Source: Lachnospiraceae bacterium (GTDB taxonomy: Bacteria > Bacillota_A > Clostridia > Lachnospirales > Lachnospiraceae). From it: 30,257 bases of DNA. The notes beneath the pieces were generated by a model. That model was not told the DNA's origin. It did not search any database and worked only from the letters and a program-made list of their open reading frames with translations. Made by a program: the position numbers and the translations under genes. Of this stretch, positions 22,995 to 30,257 are shown piece by piece (the first letter of the stretch is position 1; every line of letters starts with the position of its first letter). The stretch is from contig JAGBNT010000075.1 in NCBI GenBank assembly GCA_017634255.1, positions 1-30,257 of the forward strand. The letters run 5' to 3'.

Positions 22995-25487
22995 ATGTTC
23001 TTTGAAATAACTGTCAGAGGGGCTGTTCAGGGGGTGGGCTTTCGCCCGTACATCCACGCACTTGCCGTAAAACTGAATATAGAGGGCTGTGTCTATAACG
23101 AGGCGGGAATAGTAAAGATATTTATCTGCGCCGGGGAGGAAGCTGCGCAAAAATTCATAGAAGCCATAGGCATCAAGCCGCCGGAGGGGGCGGTGATAAC
23201 ATCAATAACGAGCGATATTTTAAGTGAAAAGCCTCCGGTTTTTAGCGCATTGGAGGAAAAGACCGCTCCGGAGAGCTTTAAGATATTGGAAAGTCCGAAA
23301 AACAGCGGACTGACAGGAGAGGAGCTCCCGGTGATACTGCCGGATATAGGTATTTGCAGCAGCTGTCTTAAGGAAATGCTGGATCCCTCCAACAGGAGGT
23401 ATGCCTATCCTCTTATAAGCTGTACTGCCTGTGGACCGCGATACAGTATTATCAAGGCGCTGCCCTATGACAGGGAGCGTACCTCCATGAGTGCCTTTGA
23501 GCTATGCCCGGAATGTACGGAGGAATACGGGGGGAGGAAAAGACCGTTAAACGCGGCGCTGCGCCATCATGCCCAGACTATAGGCTGTCATTCCTGCGGC
23601 CCCCAATATATTTTTAGAACCACCGCGGACAAAAGCTCGCCCGGCGACGCCATCCGCCTGGCTATAGCCGCCCTTTCCGCCGGAGAGGTGGTCGGGTTAA
23701 AGGGTACAGGCGGCTATCAGCTTCTGGCTGATCCTTTCAATCATGAGGCTGTAAAGTATCTGCGCGGGATAAAGGGTCGTGAAAAGAAACCCTTTGCAGT
23801 TATGTTTTCAAAGCTGGAGGATATCCGGGAATATGCTTGCGTTTCAGTGGAAGAGGAGAGGGCGCTTCGCTCTCCGGCAAGACCGATAGTGCTTTTAGAT
23901 AAGAAAGCGGGGGCGGCTAAGGAGTTTGCCTATGAGACCGCCGCCGATAGCCGATATATAGGGGCGTTTCTGCCATCCATAGGAATACATAGGCTTTTAT
24001 GCGATGCGCTGGGCCCCCTGATCGTAACCAGTGCGAACATTTCGAATGAGCCCATAATCATTTCCGATGAAAAATTCAAAAAAATCTTTCTTGATAAGAT
24101 AGCGGGCGTTCTGGAACATGACAGAGAAATATTGTCACCCGCAGACGATTCAGTGGTTTACAATCTGCAGGAGACTCGAAGTATGCAGTATATCCGCAGG
24201 GCACGGGGCTATGCGCCGATGGCGGTTTTGCAGGGTAGAAGCGGGATCGGGAAGGGGATTTCCGAGGGTGTCTTGTACGGTGAGGACGGTCGGCACGGGG
24301 TTAACATAACTTCAAAGCCTGACATCCTCTCCTTCGGGGCGGATCTGAAGGCGGCGTTTTGCATGAGCAGAAACGGGAACGCTGTTTTATCGCAATATTT
24401 CGGGGATATGGAGAATTACGAGACCAGGGAAAACTATCTGCGGGAGCTTAAGAGGGCAGAGACGCTTTTCGGCTTTAAACCGGGTATTGCGGTATGCGAT
24501 AAGCATCCCTTGTATGTTTCTTCCCGGGTGGCGGAGGACTATGCAAAGGCCAATAAGCTGCCCTGCCTTAAAGTCCAGCATCACCACGCGCATGCGGCCT
24601 CAGTAATGGCTGAGCAGGGCTGGGAAAGGGCTATAGGAGTTGTTTTTGACGGAACGGGCTACGGAGACGACGGTGCGCTCTGGGGAGGAGAGTTCCTTCT
24701 TTGCGATAAGGCGGAGTTTAGCAGGCTGGGGCAGCTTAAATACCTTACGCTCTGCGGCGGAGACTCGGTATCGGTCGATGCCGGACTTGCTGCGAGATGT
24801 TATCTCGAAGCTGCTAACGGTCTTTCCGGGATAAAGAAAGCTCTTACAGAGGGGAGAGAGGCGGAGCTTGTAAGAACGGCACTTAAAAAGAAGATAAACA
24901 CCATCAAAAGCTCGAGTATGGGACGGCTCTTCGATGCGGCAGCGTACATTCTTGGCATAAGGGAAAGAAACTCATACGAGGGGGAGTGTGCCATGGCGCT
25001 TGAAAATGCCGCCGCAGAATATATGAAGCTTACCGGGAAAGAAGTTAACTTAAATGAGACGTTAAGAAACGGACGTTATTCAACAGATAGTGTAAACATA
25101 AATTTTACAGACCGGACCCAGCCTCTTGAAATTCCCGTATTTACGGGGGATGACGGGGTTTTGCTGGCTGATCAGGTGGGGTTGGTAGAGCGGCTTTTGT
25201 GTCGACATAATGCAGGAAATCATTCGCGTATTATGCAAACCAACCTTGCTTATGAATTTCATCTTGCAATAATTGACATGGTGAGGAAAATTTGTATTAT
25301 TATACGTGAAAGGACAGGGGAGAAAAGGGTTGCCCTAAGCGGGGGCTGTTTTGCAAACCGTATCCTCCTTTCCGGGTGTATCCGGCTCTTAAGAGCCGAG
25401 GATTTTGATGTGGCGTGGAATGAGAAGGTTCCATCCAATGACGGAGGCATAAGCCTGGGTCAGTCGTATATAGCAGGCTTTTATTGA
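22995..25487 (+). CDS. hypF: Carbamoyltransferase HypF (hydrogenase maturation)
   Basis: An 830-residue protein with the complete HypF layout: N-terminal acylphosphatase (VRGAVQGVGFRPYIHALA, Arg17 and Asn35), two zinc-ribbon units with four CxxC pairs (C121/124, C143/146, C171/174, C198/201), a YrdC-like nucleotide/carbamoyl domain (~213-400), and a Kae1-like domain (~430-830) with HHHAHAASVMAE (~529-540) and VFDGTGYGDDG. HypF uses carbamoyl phosphate and ATP to load a thiocarboxamide on HypE, the source of the cyanide ligands of [NiFe] hydrogenases. The gene starts directly after the preceding stop (TAAATG). No other hyp or hydrogenase gene is in the window, so partners must lie elsewhere. 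The loop between the second pair of zinc motifs departs from the common sequence (RPLNAALRHHAQ), a small oddity. Confidence 0.93.
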   Translation: MFFEITVRGAVQGVGFRPYIHALAVKLNIEGCVYNEAGIVKIFICAGEEAAQKFIEAIGIKPPEGAVITSITSDILSEKPPVFSALEEKTAPESFKILESPKNSGLTGEELPVILPDIGICSSCLKEMLDPSNRRYAYPLISCTACGPRYSIIKALPYDRERTSMSAFELCPECTEEYGGRKRPLNAALRHHAQTIGCHSCGPQYIFRTTADKSSPGDAIRLAIAALSAGEVVGLKGTGGYQLLADPFNHEAVKYLRGIKGREKKPFAVMFSKLEDIREYACVSVEEERALRSPARPIVLLDKKAGAAKEFAYETAADSRYIGAFLPSIGIHRLLCDALGPLIVTSANISNEPIIISDEKFKKIFLDKIAGVLEHDREILSPADDSVVYNLQETRSMQYIRRARGYAPMAVLQGRSGIGKGISEGVLYGEDGRHGVNITSKPDILSFGADLKAAFCMSRNGNAVLSQYFGDMENYETRENYLRELKRAETLFGFKPGIAVCDKHPLYVSSRVAEDYAKANKLPCLKVQHHHAHAASVMAEQGWERAIGVVFDGTGYGDDGALWGGEFLLCDKAEFSRLGQLKYLTLCGGDSVSVDAGLAARCYLEAANGLSGIKKALTEGREAELVRTALKKKINTIKSSSMGRLFDAAAYILGIRERNSYEGECAMALENAAAEYMKLTGKEVNLNETLRNGRYSTDSVNINFTDRTQPLEIPVFTGDDGVLLADQVGLVERLLCRHNAGNHSRIMQTNLAYEFHLAIIDMVRKICIIIRERTGEKRVALSGGCFANRILLSGCIRLLRAEDFDVAWNEKVPSNDGGISLGQSYIAGFY

Positions 25488-25536
25488 CTGAGGAAAGATT
25501 TTTAACCTGCGTTTCTTTAAATAAGGAGAATTGAAG

Positions 25537-26547
25537 TTGGAAGAAAATATTCCGGTTTTTGAATTTAAAAAGGTAACAAAGGTATTTGAGGGCGGACCGC
25601 TGGTAAAAGCCCTGGATTCCATAAGCTTTAGAGTATTTGAGGGCGATACGTTCGGGATAATAGGAGAAAAGGGTGCCGGCAAGACGACACTGGTAAAGCT
25701 CTTTACACGTATTGAGGAAAGCACCTTCGGCAGTATAAGGTTTCGCGGAAAAAAGACTTCGGAAATGGAACCGGCGGAAATAAAGGAGCTAAGGCATCGG
25801 GCAGCGACCATCATATCCTCCCTGGGGCTGATAGGGCACTGTACGATCAGAAAAAATCTTGAGCTTGCGGCAGAGCTCTTCGGGCTGTCCCCGACAAACA
25901 GGCAAACCCTTATCCCCGAGCTTATGGAAAAATGTGGGATTCTGGCTTTCGAAAACGTTTTAGCCGGGGAGCTTCCCCCTGCCGAGCGCGTACTTACTGC
26001 GATTGCCAGGGCACTGCTTGGGAGCCCGGAATGCTTAATATTCGATGAGACTGACGAAGAACTGAGCGAGGATGAAACCGACAGGGTTGCGGAGGTTTTA
26101 AGCCGGCTTAAAGAGGAGTATTCCCTGACGCTGATAATTTCCACAGGGAGGATGCGTATTGTGGAAGGACTGTGCAATCATGCAATGGTGCTGGAAACGG
26201 GACATCTGGTGGAATGTGGGAGCGTATTGGATATAATCAAGAGCCCCAGCTCGGCGGCAGCAAAAAAGCTGGTCTATCCGGAGAATACCCCATTGGAGCA
26301 ATACGATAGCCAGGGCAAGCGGTGTGTGCGGATAGCCTTTGACGGTACGTCAGCCAAAGAACCTGTTATAGCCGGTCTTGTTGAGGACACAGGGGAAAAG
26401 GTAAGTATTCTCTGTGCCAACACCAAGAGTATTGGGGGAGTAGGCTTCGGTCAGATGATAGTTGAGCTTCCCGACGATACAATAGGAGCTCAAAAGGTGA
26501 TAAATTACTTTAAGCAAAAGGGAGTATTTGTGGAGGTTATTTATTAA
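25537..26547 (+). CDS. MetN-like ABC ATPase with degenerate catalytic motifs
   Basis: About 336 residues, starting at TTG 25537, eight bases after AAGGAG (a TTG at 25531 is too close to it). It has a MetN-type layout: ATPase domain plus a C-terminal NIL-like ligand domain (~255-336; RIAFDGTSAKEP ... VINYFKQKGVFVEVIY). Walker A GEKGAGKTT (43-51) and Walker B CLIFDE (D170, E171) are intact. The Q-loop position is Ser (IISSLGL, 92-98). The signature LSGGQ is replaced by GELPPAE (144-150). The switch histidine is Gly204 (IISTGRM). It may bind ATP but probably hydrolyses it poorly, if at all. The next gene is a permease overlapping its stop codon by one base. Confidence 0.8.
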   Translation: MEENIPVFEFKKVTKVFEGGPLVKALDSISFRVFEGDTFGIIGEKGAGKTTLVKLFTRIEESTFGSIRFRGKKTSEMEPAEIKELRHRAATIISSLGLIGHCTIRKNLELAAELFGLSPTNRQTLIPELMEKCGILAFENVLAGELPPAERVLTAIARALLGSPECLIFDETDEELSEDETDRVAEVLSRLKEEYSLTLIISTGRMRIVEGLCNHAMVLETGHLVECGSVLDIIKSPSSAAAKKLVYPENTPLEQYDSQGKRCVRIAFDGTSAKEPVIAGLVEDTGEKVSILCANTKSIGGVGFGQMIVELPDDTIGAQKVINYFKQKGVFVEVIY

Positions 26548-27032
26548 TGACAGCGGTTAATGAGTTTATAATAACGATTGTGATGTCTGTGATAGCCGGA
26601 ATCCTTGCCTGTTTTATAGGCAGGCTGCTGGGTAAAGGTATGATGCTGTTCAAAAAAGGCGGGTTGGAGGAAAAGACGGATATTTTTAATGTGATAAATG
26701 CAGTGAATGGATTTTTTAAGTTCATTCCATATATATTACTGCTGTTATTATTAGATATCTGGCTCGGAGCATATCTGACCAGACCGTATATTATAGCTGT
26801 TTCGATATTTTTTGAACTACTTCCGCTCTTTACGTTTTCAGTATATAAGGCGATGAATAAGGTTCCGCAGGATGTTATCGATGCAGCTGTGGCAATGGGC
26901 AGCGAGACGGATGAAATTCTTGAGCTGTTTGTGCTTCCGGACGCCCGTGGTGAAATCAATAAGAAAAATATACGCACGTTATTTTATGGGCTTTTATGTA
27001 CTGTCGGCGCATATCTGTGGCTGCATCTTTAA
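26547..27032 (+). CDS. Short MetI-like ABC permease (possibly truncated)
   Basis: A 161-residue membrane protein. It has three to four hydrophobic segments (FIITIVMSVIAGILACFIG; FFKFIPYILLLLLLDIWLGA; the segment around YIIAVSIFFELLPLF; LFYGLLCTVGAYLWLHL). It carries a recognisable coupling loop VPQDVIDAAVAMGSETDEI, equivalent to the VPxxxIEAARAMG loop of MetI. MetI is about 217 residues, so this copy is about 55 residues shorter and lacks a normal C-terminal end. Its ATG overlaps the stop of the ATPase gene. Its own stop codon lies inside the first of three 80-bp repeats, so the repeat may have truncated it. No MetQ-type binding protein follows. Confidence 0.7.
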   Translation: MTAVNEFIITIVMSVIAGILACFIGRLLGKGMMLFKKGGLEEKTDIFNVINAVNGFFKFIPYILLLLLLDIWLGAYLTRPYIIAVSIFFELLPLFTFSVYKAMNKVPQDVIDAAVAMGSETDEILELFVLPDARGEINKKNIRTLFYGLLCTVGAYLWLHL

Positions 27033-27264
27033 GGAAATCTTTAGCAGCTGCAGGGAACGTGGCTTTATACATATTTTAAGGCTGCTAATAATTGTCGTAA
27101 CCCCATCTTTAACGAAATAGTTAGCAGCTGCAAGTAGCGCGGCTTTATACATACTTTAAGGCTGCTAATAATTGTCGTAACCCCATCTTTAACGAAATAG
27201 TTAGCAGCTGTAGGGAACACGGCTTTATACATATTTTAAGGCTGCTAACATTTCGTTAAAGATG
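27024..27264. repeat. Three tandem 80-bp repeats closed by an inverted repeat
   Basis: Units start at 27024, 27104 and 27184 (each begins CATCTTTAA) with a period of exactly 80 bases. Every unit contains TTAGCAGC and later GCTGCTAA, so each can form a stem. The third unit ends in ATTTCGTTAAAGATG, the inverse of the unit start. Its left arm (27184-27208) and right arm (27241-27264) match over 24 bases with one extra A on the left. Units 2 and 3 share the same start; unit 1 is the most diverged and overlaps the MetI-like stop codon. No open frame is supported here. From 27265 to 27352 I see no gene, only a short direct repeat ATAACGCGC (twice) and an A/T-rich end. Confidence 0.85.
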
Positions 27265-27352
27265 AATTTAACGCATAGTTGGAAATCCCACCCTCTTCCC
27301 CACACCCTTCTCACGTAACCGCATAACGCGCGATAACGCGCAGTTCATTCGC

Positions 27353-27688
27353 TTATTTTTTAATAACCTTAAAATCGCTGGAATTGGAGCTGGTACCGGT
27401 GCCAAGATCATTGTTTTGCATCATCTTTATCGCTTCGGCACCAACTGCATAGATCTGAGACATATTTTTCAGTTCCTTTTCGGGAGAGTTAGCATAGCGC
27501 TGGCTTTGCTTCTCAAAGAACTGCCTGGCTTCTTCAATAGTGTTTTTAGAGACTACATAGCCATTGCAAAAAAGAGTCCCTGTATCGGGATTAAACCTGG
27601 AATCACCGAGCCGTGTGCTCTTAATATCCTCGTGACCCATTGAAGCTGCAAGAGCCTGAATGAGATTTTCCCGTGTGTTGTCTTCCAT
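27353..27688 (-). CDS. Small hydrophilic protein of unknown function
   Basis: A 111-residue protein of unrecognised family. It has a basic C-terminus (DFKVIKK), a predicted helical segment EEARQFFEKQSQRYANSPEK, and MSQIYAVGAEAIKMMQNND, then a Ser/Thr/Asn linker. A possible strand or loop is RFNPDTGTLFCNGYVVSKN. There is no signal peptide or membrane segment. The ATG has GGAGGAG with good spacing, so it is very likely translated. It is convergent with the MetNI-like pair and stands alone, about 100 bases upstream-free of the transglutaminase gene on the same strand. Function cannot be proposed. Confidence 0.7.
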   Translation of the reverse strand: MEDNTRENLIQALAASMGHEDIKSTRLGDSRFNPDTGTLFCNGYVVSKNTIEEARQFFEKQSQRYANSPEKELKNMSQIYAVGAEAIKMMQNNDLGTGTSSNSSDFKVIKK

Positions 27689-27783
27689 TTATTTCTCCTC
27701 CATATAATAACTGACGTAATATATATAAATTATGCAAGTATCTGACGGATTTTGTTAATGAGTATATATCAAACTACGGACAT

Positions 27784-29067
27784 TCACAAGACTACGTGAT
27801 ACGTAATTATGTAATTTTCGAAATCGTCCTGCGGTTGACTCTGCTCCTCTTCTTCCGGCTGCGGGGCAGTGGGAGCGGGAGTGTCATCGTGCTCCAATCC
27901 GCTGTATTGCCCTCCGCTGCAGGGCGGCAGGTATACGGCGAGCTCTGTCCTTGCGTGAGTGCGGCGGTAATCGTCATCGGATTTGTTGAAATATTCATAT
28001 TTTCCGCCCTCGGTATCGTCCCAGGTCACGTCGGCATTGTAATAGTCCTTATCCAGCTTTACGATATTCCAGGCGTGATCCTCTCCTGCATAGCCCGTAC
28101 AGTAATAGCAGGGAATCTCAAGCTGCTGCATCAGGTACTGGAAAGCCCTTGCGTAGCCTGCACAGACCGTGCTGTCATTTACCAGGGCGCTGTAGGCGCT
28201 CTGGTTCATCTCGGCGCCGGCGTTATACTCTATCCTGTCAATTAGGGCGTTGTGGACGTATTTTTCCTTCTCGTAGTCACTTTCGAGGCTTCGCGCTCCC
28301 GCCAGTATCTCCTCTGCATTGGTTTCGAAATCGGTCTTCGAAGCCTCAAGGTCGTTTGCCGTCCTGTTAAAGCTTAAGTTTACTTCGGCGCACTGACCGT
28401 GGGGATCGTACAGACATTCATAGGAGGTATTCAGCCAGAAAAGCTCCGGATGGTCCCCTATAACAGAGGCGAAAACGTTTTTAAACCCCTGGGCTCCCAG
28501 GTCGCGCTCTACAGGGCTGAAGCGACCGTTTAAGTCCATGGCATTGGCATAGATCTGACGGTATAAATGCTTTCCCTTATCTCCGAGCATGGCATAATAG
28601 GGGTAATAGAGGGGGTCGAAATCCAGATCGTCCCCGGTATTTCCAAGCGGAAGCTCTTTATAGAGGTTAATGGCCTCTATGTCGGGAATTTCCCTCTCTT
28701 CGCCGGAAACAGGCTCATAACCCGCTCTGTTCGAAACATTTTCCGGAATCTCCAGCTCAGAGCTGCTGGGTGCCTCATATGCAGGCTCCAGGTCGAGCTC
28801 AAGACCTCCGGAGGGGTCAATCTCAGGTTCTTTAAGCTCAAGAGCGCCCACGGGAATACCGTTATTCCGGGAAATGGGGGCTGCCTGTCCAGAGGTGCCG
28901 TCCTCCGAAACAGTTTCGGAAGTGGCGCGGCTCCCCTTATTTCCGCTGAGCATGGCGCCGAGAGCCTCGGCTTTGTCAGGATTGACGATGAAAAAGGTCA
29001 CCGCCCCCATGAATATGAGAAGCAGGATCCATATTGCGATTAGTATGCTTGTTAATACTTTCTTCAT
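27784..29067 (-). CDS. Membrane-anchored transglutaminase-like protein
   Basis: A 427-residue protein. Residues 1-28 form an N-terminal membrane anchor (ILIAIWILLLIFMGAVTFFI), probably with the rest outside the cell. An acidic Pro/Ser-rich region (~30-130) follows, then a transglutaminase-like core. The catalytic triad is visible: Cys302 in STVCAGYARAF, His331 in EDHAWNIV, and Asp346 in NADVTWDD. Such proteins act as peptidases or crosslinking enzymes on the cell surface, often on peptidoglycan or surface proteins; the exact reaction is not known here. The C-terminal ~40 residues are a Pro/Glu/Gln-rich tail. Its ATG overlaps the Nudix stop codon (TAATG-type), so it is translationally coupled to that gene. 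Confidence 0.88.
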   Translation of the reverse strand: MKKVLTSILIAIWILLLIFMGAVTFFIVNPDKAEALGAMLSGNKGSRATSETVSEDGTSGQAAPISRNNGIPVGALELKEPEIDPSGGLELDLEPAYEAPSSSELEIPENVSNRAGYEPVSGEEREIPDIEAINLYKELPLGNTGDDLDFDPLYYPYYAMLGDKGKHLYRQIYANAMDLNGRFSPVERDLGAQGFKNVFASVIGDHPELFWLNTSYECLYDPHGQCAEVNLSFNRTANDLEASKTDFETNAEEILAGARSLESDYEKEKYVHNALIDRIEYNAGAEMNQSAYSALVNDSTVCAGYARAFQYLMQQLEIPCYYCTGYAGEDHAWNIVKLDKDYYNADVTWDDTEGGKYEYFNKSDDDYRRTHARTELAVYLPPCSGGQYSGLEHDDTPAPTAPQPEEEEQSQPQDDFENYIITYHVVL

Positions 29068-29678
29068 TAAATCTTTTTAAGGAAGCCGAAGGGCTCCTCG
29101 TCGACCAGGAAATGCATGAGCTGATAAGCGCATATGAGAGCCACGTTTTCTTCCTTCAATATCCTTCGGATCTCATCCTTGTCAGCCAGAACCACTTCGA
29201 TCTCTTCTGCCTTTTCCATGTATTTATCGCTGATCTCGCCCTCTGCATAGCCATAGACGGTAGCAACGGACTCGTCGGTCAGCCCGATGGAGGTAAACCG
29301 CGGAGCTTCCAGAGCATATCCGGCATCTATGGGCTTAAAGGTAAGACCGGTTTCCTCGTGGAGCTCTCTTGTCGCTGCGGTATGGAAGTCTTCGCCGGTC
29401 TCGCAGAGCCCTGCGGGAAATTCATAAATATAGCCGTCGAGGGGATATCTGTACTGGCGGATAAGCACAACACGGTCATGCTTTTCGCCGTAGAGCGAGT
29501 ATATGGCGACTCCGTCAGGCTTGTTTTCGTGAGTTTTAAGTTTCAGGGTATCAATGGAGGAGGCTCTGGATGCAAAGTAATAGTCGGTATGATGCCCTTT
29601 GCTGTTGGAGCCCTTTGCATTATACATATTTAAAAATCTGCTTTCCGTAAGCTTTCCAAGTTCATGAATCGTAGCCAT
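29067..29678 (-). CDS. Nudix hydrolase, ADP-ribose pyrophosphatase type
   Basis: A 203-residue cytoplasmic protein. The Nudix box Gx5Ex7REUxEExGU is complete at residues 90-112 (G90, E96, R104, E105, E108, E109, G111). The preceding VLIRQYRYPLDGYIYEFPAG segment is typical of ADP-ribose pyrophosphatases, which hydrolyse ADP-ribose to AMP and ribose-5-phosphate. The ATG has GGAGAG five bases upstream, and a TATAAT lies about 30 bases upstream on the minus strand (29707-29712), though its -35 is unclear. The transglutaminase gene follows with overlapping stop and start. No obvious functional link between the pair is evident. Confidence 0.9.
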   Translation of the reverse strand: MATIHELGKLTESRFLNMYNAKGSNSKGHHTDYYFASRASSIDTLKLKTHENKPDGVAIYSLYGEKHDRVVLIRQYRYPLDGYIYEFPAGLCETGEDFHTAATRELHEETGLTFKPIDAGYALEAPRFTSIGLTDESVATVYGYAEGEISDKYMEKAEEIEVVLADKDEIRRILKEENVALICAYQLMHFLVDEEPFGFLKKI

Positions 29679-29753
29679 TTGTGCTCTCCTTTTCTCTATG
29701 ACTTTTATTATATAACTATATCATATCCCCGGGAATTGACATCAATTTTTTAC

Positions 29754-29790
29754 AAAAAAACCCCCGCCCCGGGGTAAGCCGGAGCGAGGG
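29754..29790 (-). terminator. Intrinsic terminator of the hsp20 gene
   Basis: On the minus strand CCCTCGCTCCGG pairs with CCGGGGCGGGGG (with G-U pairs) and is followed by seven T. It lies about 90 bases after the hsp20 stop. The stretch from 29791 to 29879 is its 3' untranslated region and holds a seven-base inverted repeat (CGACCGG/CCGGTCG) but no gene. Confidence 0.85.
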
Positions 29791-29879
29791 AAATAAAATA
29801 GGGAGTGTTATGTTATCTGTGCCCGACCGGTGATGTCAGCCTGCAAAGCCCGGTCGAACCCTTGTGGTTTTGCGCCTCA

Positions 29880-30257
29880 TCAGCCGCTGATCGCAATGAG
29901 CTTCTTCTCTTCTACCTCGGGCTTCTTAACGTCCTTCGGGATATTGAGGGTAAGCACGCCGTTTTCGAATTTAGCCTTGATATCGTCCTCTGCGATATCC
30001 TCGCCTACGTAGAAGGTTCTGGAGCAATGACCGGTATATCTTTCCTTCCTGATATACTTGCCCTCTTCCTTCTCGTCCTTGTTCTCAGTCCTCTCAGCGT
30101 TGATGGTAAGGTAGCCATCCTTCAGCTCAGCCTGAATATTTTCCTTGCTGTAGCCGGGAAGCTCAATGCCGAGCTCGAAGCTGTTCTCGGTCTCCTTTAC
30201 ATCCGTATGCATCATCATGGGGATGCTGGAGCCTTTGCTGTTCGGGAATGAAAACAT
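29880..30257 (-). CDS. Hsp20/alpha-crystallin small heat-shock protein (5' end at window edge)
   Basis: Residues visible here (125) cover the whole alpha-crystallin domain: MHTDVKETENSFELGIELPG (entry strand), the strand LTINAERTENKDEKEEGKYI, the conserved RKERYTGHCSRTFYV segment, FENGVLTLNIPK, and a C-terminal KKLIAISG with the I-x-I/V anchor motif. Small heat-shock proteins hold unfolding proteins in large oligomers, without ATP, for DnaK/ClpB to refold. The first Met coincides with the window edge; family members usually have a longer N-terminal arm, so the true start may lie further out. Other heat-shock control sites (CIRCE or similar) would be outside the window. Confidence 0.9.
   Translation of the reverse strand: MFSFPNSKGSSIPMMMHTDVKETENSFELGIELPGYSKENIQAELKDGYLTINAERTENKDEKEEGKYIRKERYTGHCSRTFYVGEDIAEDDIKAKFENGVLTLNIPKDVKKPEVEEKKLIAISG

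Noticed and set aside
27310..27345. Direct repeat ATAACGCGC twice with a GCGCG/CGCGC mini-hairpin
   Set aside because: Short stem, no U-run and no clear relation to either convergent gene, so not called a terminator.
29707..29735. Nudix promoter with TATAAT
   Set aside because: The -10 match is good, but the sequence 17 bases upstream (TTCCCG) is a poor -35, so it is only mentioned with the gene.
29821..29860. GGTTCGACCGGGC-like segment on the minus strand, resembling a tRNA T-arm
   Set aside because: No acceptor stem, anticodon arm or D-arm could be built around it; it is better explained as hsp20 3' untranslated region with a short inverted repeat.

Overview
The window looks like chromosomal DNA of an anaerobic low-to-moderate-GC Firmicute of the class Clostridia, most likely a Lachnospiraceae-type gut or rumen bacterium. 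This is an inference from strong AGGAGG ribosome-binding sites, TTG/GTG starts, a GH94 cellobiose phosphorylase with a GH1 glycosidase and an ATPase-less sugar ABC transporter, and general protein style. No rRNA, tRNA, CRISPR array or intact transposase was seen.

Region 1 (1-7675, + strand) is the 3' end of a cell-surface polysaccharide operon. It holds the tail of an unknown gene, an A/T-rich methyltransferase-like protein, galE, glf (UDP-galactofuranose supply), a 796-residue three-domain protein (GHMP sugar kinase, hexose-1-P nucleotidyltransferase, cytidylyltransferase), and then two unexpected genes. The first is a tyrosine-recombinase-like protein without recognisable catalytic residues that ends in a helix-turn-helix-like domain. 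The second is a 102-residue protein that resembles that C-terminal domain.

Region 2 (7681-10384, - strand) has a 30-residue small ORF followed by two small membrane proteins, a PAS-GGDEF protein whose GGDEF motif reads GGALF, and an acidic coiled-coil protein.

Region 3 (10408-19071) is a beta-glucoside/cellobiose locus. GH94 and GH1 genes on the - strand diverge from a LacI-type regulator on the + strand, followed by a lipoprotein binding protein and two permeases. Operator-like palindromes and a good sigma-A promoter lie between the divergent genes. Imported cellobiose would be phosphorolysed by GH94 or hydrolysed by GH1; the transport ATPase must be encoded elsewhere. A terminator closes the unit at 19030-19071.

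Region 4 (19072-27264, + strand) starts with stacked inverted repeats, then a membrane RsbU-type PP2C phosphatase, a CPBP-family membrane protease, an alpha/beta hydrolase, an orphan HypF, and a MetN/MetI-like pair with degraded ATPase motifs, a short permease and no binding protein. The last gene runs directly into three 80-bp tandem repeats, the third of which is a long near-perfect inverted repeat.

Region 5 (27353-30257, - strand) carries a 111-residue unknown protein, a membrane-anchored transglutaminase-like protein translationally coupled to a Nudix hydrolase, and an Hsp20 small heat-shock protein (cut by the window end) with its terminator.

The most promising leads for something undescribed are the three-domain kinase/nucleotidyltransferase fusion, the catalytically dead integrase-HTH plus stand-alone HTH pair inside a polysaccharide operon, the degenerate MetNI-like pair ending in the 80-bp repeat array, and the small-ORF/two-membrane-protein cassette.
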